Made by a program: the position numbers and the translations under genes. Positions 60,279 through 64,000 of a DNA stretch of 64,000 nucleotides are shown piece after piece; position 1 is the first letter of the stretch; the number at the start of each line of letters is the position of its first letter. Below the pieces are notes generated by a model, which saw only the letters and a program-made list of their open reading frames with translations, did not search any database and was not told where the DNA came from. Origin of the DNA: CAVWDI01 sp963753725 (GTDB taxonomy: Bacteria > Chloroflexota > Anaerolineae > Anaerolineales > UBA4823). The stretch spans positions 9,490-73,489 of the forward strand of contig CAVWDI010000035.1 of NCBI GenBank assembly GCA_963753725.1, read 5' to 3'.

Positions 60279-60349
60279 TGTGAGCAGGGCTAGTCCCTGG
60301 TATATTCAGTGAGTATATTTACCATCTGAAACCCTAATAGAGACATCTT

Positions 60350-61660
60350 TTGAACACGTCGGTCGGTTTGGAGCTGCGCCGGGCGCGGGAAGCACGTTCG
60401 TTATCGCTTGAGGAAGTAGCGCAAGCGACGCATATGCGCGTGCATTACCTTCGGGCGTTAGAAGAAGGCGATCTGGAAGCCATCCCCTCCCGTGCGCAGG
60501 CAAAGGGATTCCTGCGGGCATATGCTGAGTACTTGAACCTTGACCCAGGCCCATTAACCGCCGGGATGGGGATTGATACACAGCCCCTTCCGGATAACCG
60601 CAAGGAAGTATCCTCTATCGAACCTGCCGATGAACAAATCAGCGCATCCGAAGGTTCCCAGCAGATTTTCCAGGAAGTTGGCACTGCTTTAAGGGAGCAG
60701 AGAGAATTATTAGGTCTCTCTATCGATGATGTTGAAAGTCACACCCATTTACGCCAGCATTACCTGTTAGCCCTCGAAGCAGGCGATCTGGATGGACTGC
60801 CATCCCCCGTCCAGGGACGCGGTATGCTGAACAATTACGCTTCCTTTCTGGGTATGGATGCAGATCGGCTTATGCTGCGTTTCGCGGATGGTTTGCAGGC
60901 CCAGCACGCTGCCAAACATCCGGCGGTCAGCCGGGATACACGCCCGGATGCGCCCGGCAGCCGGCCCACATCGCAAAGCGCCCTCAGGAGGTTTTTCTCA
61001 GCGGATGTATTGGTGGGCCTTGTAATTTCGGTTGGTATGATCGCTTTCGTCGCCTGGGGTGCGGTGCGCATCTTTGCAGTGCAGTCCGATGGGGAGTTGA
61101 CGCCCACCGCGCCTTCTATCGCGGATGTGCTGCTCGCCTCCCCAACCGCGACCGTGACATTTACTCCGCAGCCCGTGACGCCTACCTCGCTCACACAGCA
61201 GGAATTACCCACTTTCCCCACCCAGGCGCTTCCGACCAACGCTGCCGGGGAGGCAGAAGTTCCTCCCGGAGCAGATGCGCAAGTTCCGCCTGAGGGAGCC
61301 GGTAGAGTTCAAATCTATGTCGCAGTTCACCACCGGGCGTGGATGCGGGCAACTGTAGACGGGGAGATTGAATTTGAAGGAAGGGTTATGCCTGGTGGAG
61401 CTTATAATTTTGCGGGCCTCGATTCTGTTGAAATTTTGACCGGCAACGGCGCCGCGCTGCAAGTTTTTTACGGCCAAGCGGACCTGGGACGGCTGGGTTC
61501 ATACGGTCAGGTTGTGAACCGGGTATACACGCCTGAAGGGATTGTCACCGCTACGCCTACCATCACTCCCACTCCGACCGAGACCCTGCCCGCCACCCAA
61601 ACGCCCACGCTGACATTAACGCCAGCGCCTGGCGAAGCTACCCAGCCAGCTAACCCATGA
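60350..61660 (+). CDS. RodZ-like protein with two Xre-type HTH domains
   Basis: 436 residues from a TTG at 60350. Two HTH_25-type domains: residues ~8-70 (LRRAREARSLSLEEVAQATH) and ~105-170 (LREQRELLGLSIDDVESHTH), then a transmembrane helix at ~222-245 (VLVGLVISVGMIAFVAWGAV), a Thr/Pro stalk, a DUF4115-like beta domain (~310-385, VHHRAWMRATVDGEIEFEG) and a Thr/Pro-rich end. RodZ proteins usually have one HTH and link MreB to the wall machinery; two in a row is uncommon. rimO follows after 28 bases. Confidence 0.8.
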   Translation: MNTSVGLELRRAREARSLSLEEVAQATHMRVHYLRALEEGDLEAIPSRAQAKGFLRAYAEYLNLDPGPLTAGMGIDTQPLPDNRKEVSSIEPADEQISASEGSQQIFQEVGTALREQRELLGLSIDDVESHTHLRQHYLLALEAGDLDGLPSPVQGRGMLNNYASFLGMDADRLMLRFADGLQAQHAAKHPAVSRDTRPDAPGSRPTSQSALRRFFSADVLVGLVISVGMIAFVAWGAVRIFAVQSDGELTPTAPSIADVLLASPTATVTFTPQPVTPTSLTQQELPTFPTQALPTNAAGEAEVPPGADAQVPPEGAGRVQIYVAVHHRAWMRATVDGEIEFEGRVMPGGAYNFAGLDSVEILTGNGAALQVFYGQADLGRLGSYGQVVNRVYTPEGIVTATPTITPTPTETLPATQTPTLTLTPAPGEATQPANP

Positions 61661-61688
61661 GTTCGCATCCGAGATTGATTGGAAACGA

Positions 61689-63065
61689 ATGGTTGAATTT
61701 GGAAAAACATTTCATCTGGTATCTTTAGGCTGCGCCAAGAACCTGGTCGATTCTGAATCGATGGCCCAACTTCTGGGCAGTTCAGGCTATCAGTTCACAG
61801 AAAATCCGGATGAGGCCGGTTTATTGATCGTAAACACATGCGGTTTTATCGGACCCGCGAAAGAAGAATCCTTTCAAGCCCTGGCTGATCTGGCTTCGGG
61901 CAAGCGGGAAGGTCAGAAATTGATCGCCGCCGGATGCCTGACGCAGCGTTATGGAGCTGAGGTCGCCCGCCGTGTTCCGGGCATCGATGGCATTTTGGGT
62001 ACACGGCGTTGGATGGATGTGGTTGATGTAGTGGAGCGCTTGAGAAGCGCAGGGGATCTGGGTCAACCGCTTTACCACCTCCCAGATTCGCCAACGGTGG
62101 GTGGGGAGGTTGAGGATGTGCAGCGTGTCGCACTGCAAGGCACCAGCGCCTATTTAAAAATCGCCGATGGCTGCCGCCGCCCATGCGCTTTCTGCGCCAT
62201 CCCTTTGATAAAAGGAACCGCCCTCAGCCGTCCGGTGGAATCCATCCTTGAGGATGCGCATACCCTAGCGAAAGCGGGCGTACGCGAGCTGGTTTTAATC
62301 GCCCAGGATACTACCGATTACGGCCATGACCTTGGATTAAAGGATGGGCTGGCGCTGCTATTGGAAAATTTAGTGGATTTGGTTCCGGAAATCGATTGGA
62401 TACGGGTGCTGTACGCCTATCCGGGGTATGTAACCGAGCGTTTGATCGAGGTGATGGCCGGTTCGGAACAGGTTCTGCCTTATCTGGACATGCCGCTGCA
62501 GCATGCCCACCCTGATACGCTACGCCGCATGCGGCGTCCTGCCAATATGGATTGGGTACATAACACCCTGAGTAAAATGCGTGACACCATGCCCGGGCTG
62601 GCTTTGCGCACCACTTTTATCGTGGGGTACCCGGGTGAGACGGAGCGGGAGTTTCAAGCCCTGGAGGACTTTGTGGAGGAAATTCGTTTCGACCGGGTGG
62701 GTACGTTTCAATTTTCCTTTGAACCGGGGACCGAAAGCGAAGCGCTGGGAGACCCGATCCCGCCCGAGGTGAAGCAGGAACGTTTTGAAAGGCTGATGGA
62801 ACTGCAGCAGGGTATTTCGCTGGCGGTCAACCAATCCTTCATCGGCAAAACCCTGGATGTGCTGGTTGAAGGCCGGGGCGACGGGCTTTCTGTGGGACGC
62901 AGTTACCGTGATGCGCCGGAGATCGACGGTATGGTGGTCGTGGAAGGTGACCTGCCGCTGGGTGAAATTGTTCCGGTTTTAATCACCGGCGCCATGGCTT
63001 ACGATTTGAGCGGTGTCGCGGTTGGAGTTGGAGGAGGTGTTGATATATCTCTGGAGCAGGTATGA
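61689..63065 (+). CDS. rimO: ribosomal protein S12 methylthiotransferase
   Basis: 458 residues, no frame damage. Radical-SAM methylthiotransferase modifying Asp of ribosomal protein S12. N-terminal cluster region FHLVSLGCAKNLVDSESMAQ, NTCGFIGPAKEES, AAGCLTQRYG; radical-SAM motif DGCRRPCAFCAIPLIKG; C-terminal TRAM-like segment (LDVLVEGRGDGLSVGRSYRD). It differs from MiaB at 56 kb by the NLVDSE signature. Probably co-transcribed with the RodZ-like gene. Confidence 0.93.
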   Translation: MVEFGKTFHLVSLGCAKNLVDSESMAQLLGSSGYQFTENPDEAGLLIVNTCGFIGPAKEESFQALADLASGKREGQKLIAAGCLTQRYGAEVARRVPGIDGILGTRRWMDVVDVVERLRSAGDLGQPLYHLPDSPTVGGEVEDVQRVALQGTSAYLKIADGCRRPCAFCAIPLIKGTALSRPVESILEDAHTLAKAGVRELVLIAQDTTDYGHDLGLKDGLALLLENLVDLVPEIDWIRVLYAYPGYVTERLIEVMAGSEQVLPYLDMPLQHAHPDTLRRMRRPANMDWVHNTLSKMRDTMPGLALRTTFIVGYPGETEREFQALEDFVEEIRFDRVGTFQFSFEPGTESEALGDPIPPEVKQERFERLMELQQGISLAVNQSFIGKTLDVLVEGRGDGLSVGRSYRDAPEIDGMVVVEGDLPLGEIVPVLITGAMAYDLSGVAVGVGGGVDISLEQV

Positions 63066-63411
63066 TTAGTTCGTTAGTTATAAAGAATTAGATCTTAAAT
63101 CCAACTCACTGATCGTCATCCTGAGCGAACATAAAGTCCCCTTCAGGGGAGCCGAAAGATCCCTGTAATGTAAGCGTAAAATGCATTTATGCTGGGGAAA
63201 GAGCAATCAACAGATAAACAATTATTGAAATTGGAGAACAGCCTTTTAGAAAATTCTTACAATTGACGCCTAAGGGATTCCTCCCTGCATCCGGAAGAGC
63301 ATCATGACTGCGTTCGGAATGAACTCATTAAGGAATGGAGATTACCAGAATAAAACTTGGATTTTTATACACCGATCAAAAAAAGGAATTACTCAAAAGA
63401 AAAGAAAAAAT
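63066..63411. other. intergenic region with degenerate interspersed repeat
   Basis: 346 bp. GTCATCCTGAGCG at 63115-63127 with GGGGAGCCGAAAGATCC shortly after, and GGATTCCTCCCTGCATC...GCGTTCGGAATGA further on, are remnants of the same repeat class as at 4.7 and 30.5 kb. The right part is AT-rich. No gene seen. Confidence 0.5.
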
Positions 63412-64000
63412 ATGTTTGATATTACATCGCCCGAAACTAAATTTATACTCAAAGCTGTAAGTCAGGCATCCAGCCTGGTCCAGCAGGTGCAGGCCGAGAT
63501 GGTGACCGGCGCGCTTACCAAAGATGACCGTTCTCCTGTCACAATTGCTGATTTCGCCTCGCAGGCGCTGGTTGGCTGGATGTTGAGCGAAACTTTCCCG
63601 GGTGACCTGATGGTGGCAGAGGAAGATTCTTCCGCTCTAGGAACCCCACAGGGAAGAGAGACTCTGGAGCGGATTACCGATTTTGTCGCTCGCAGAATTG
63701 AGACGACAGATCAAGAGCAGGTATGCGCATGGATTGATTTCAATCGCGCTGACACAGGGCAGCGCTTCTGGACTCTGGATCCGATCGACGGAACTAAGGG
63801 TTTCTTGCGCGGCGACCAGTATGTGGTTGCTCTGGCGCTGGTGGTTGATGGCCAGGTTCAGATTGGCGCCTTAGGATGCCCGAACATTGAAAACGCCTCC
63901 ATTCCCCTCATCGGAGGAGAAGGTTCGCTGCTGCTGGCGGTTAAGGGAGCAGGCGCCTGGTCGATGGACCTGAATGGTAAATCTGATATGCAGCGACTGC
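63412..64000 (+). CDS. 3'(2'),5'-bisphosphate nucleotidase / inositol-monophosphatase family (3' end cut by window)
   Basis: 196 codons from the ATG at 63412 to the window edge, in frame throughout. Starts MFDITSPETKFILKAVSQAS; metal-site motifs VAEED and WTLDPIDGTKGFLRGDQYVV are those of the HAL2/CysQ branch, which hydrolyses 3'-phosphoadenosine 5'-phosphate from sulfate or sulfonation metabolism. The C-terminal third lies outside. Confidence 0.88.
   Translation, partial: MFDITSPETKFILKAVSQASSLVQQVQAEMVTGALTKDDRSPVTIADFASQALVGWMLSETFPGDLMVAEEDSSALGTPQGRETLERITDFVARRIETTDQEQVCAWIDFNRADTGQRFWTLDPIDGTKGFLRGDQYVVALALVVDGQVQIGALGCPNIENASIPLIGGEGSLLLAVKGAGAWSMDLNGKSDMQRL

Overview
The window reads as a chromosomal segment of a Chloroflexota bacterium, most likely an Anaerolineae-type lineage. 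This is inferred from the gene repertoire (DUF6391 gene beside holA, C39-peptidase/TPR secreted protein, fused ChlI/ChlD-type chelatase, EsaB/YukD-type ubiquitin-like genes, PUCC-family transporter) and protein style, not from rRNA, of which none is present. No tRNA, CRISPR array or intact IS element was recognised.

Layout. 1-9.7 kb: three MFS transporters, a SnoaL-like protein, glgC, a threonine aldolase, an OsmC protein, and a small-protein/ArsR/MFS operon with a strong promoter and two operator-like repeats. 9.8-10.1 kb: a non-coding stretch with five DnaA-box-like 9-mers, a candidate origin or DnaA-regulated site. 10-24 kb: lipoprotein M1 peptidase, fused AAA+/vWA chelatase-like protein, ribosomal protein S1 with a long acidic repeat tail, clpC, radA, dus, a PAS/PP2C regulator and small or broken secreted proteins.

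25.6-32.7 kb is the most unusual part: seven same-strand genes encoding a GntR-HTH/E1 fusion, a membrane protein with a C-terminal RING-like zinc domain, a ubiquitin-like/E2 fusion, a free ubiquitin-like protein, a JAMM protease with intact metal motif, a membrane FHA protein and a membrane vWA protein. Together they look like a complete, membrane-associated ubiquitin-like conjugation system (activation, conjugation, ligation, removal) with a possible built-in transcriptional regulator.

33-48 kb: a regulator/FAD-oxidoreductase divergon, PUCC-family transporter, DUF6391 and holA, rlmD and an aminotransferase, secreted peptidase, FHA protein, lipB and a flippase. 48-64 kb: clpB, slyD, a large repetitive secreted protein, C39 peptidase, miaB, a PIN/RHH toxin-antitoxin pair, recO, rplI with an acidic tail, a RodZ-like protein, rimO and a partial cysQ-like gene.

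Sequence quality matters here. At least a dozen conserved genes (clpC, clpB, S1, recO twice, miaB four times and others) are broken by single-base gains or losses, mostly in short homopolymer runs. I treat these as probable sequencing or assembly errors and give the reconstructed gene spans.
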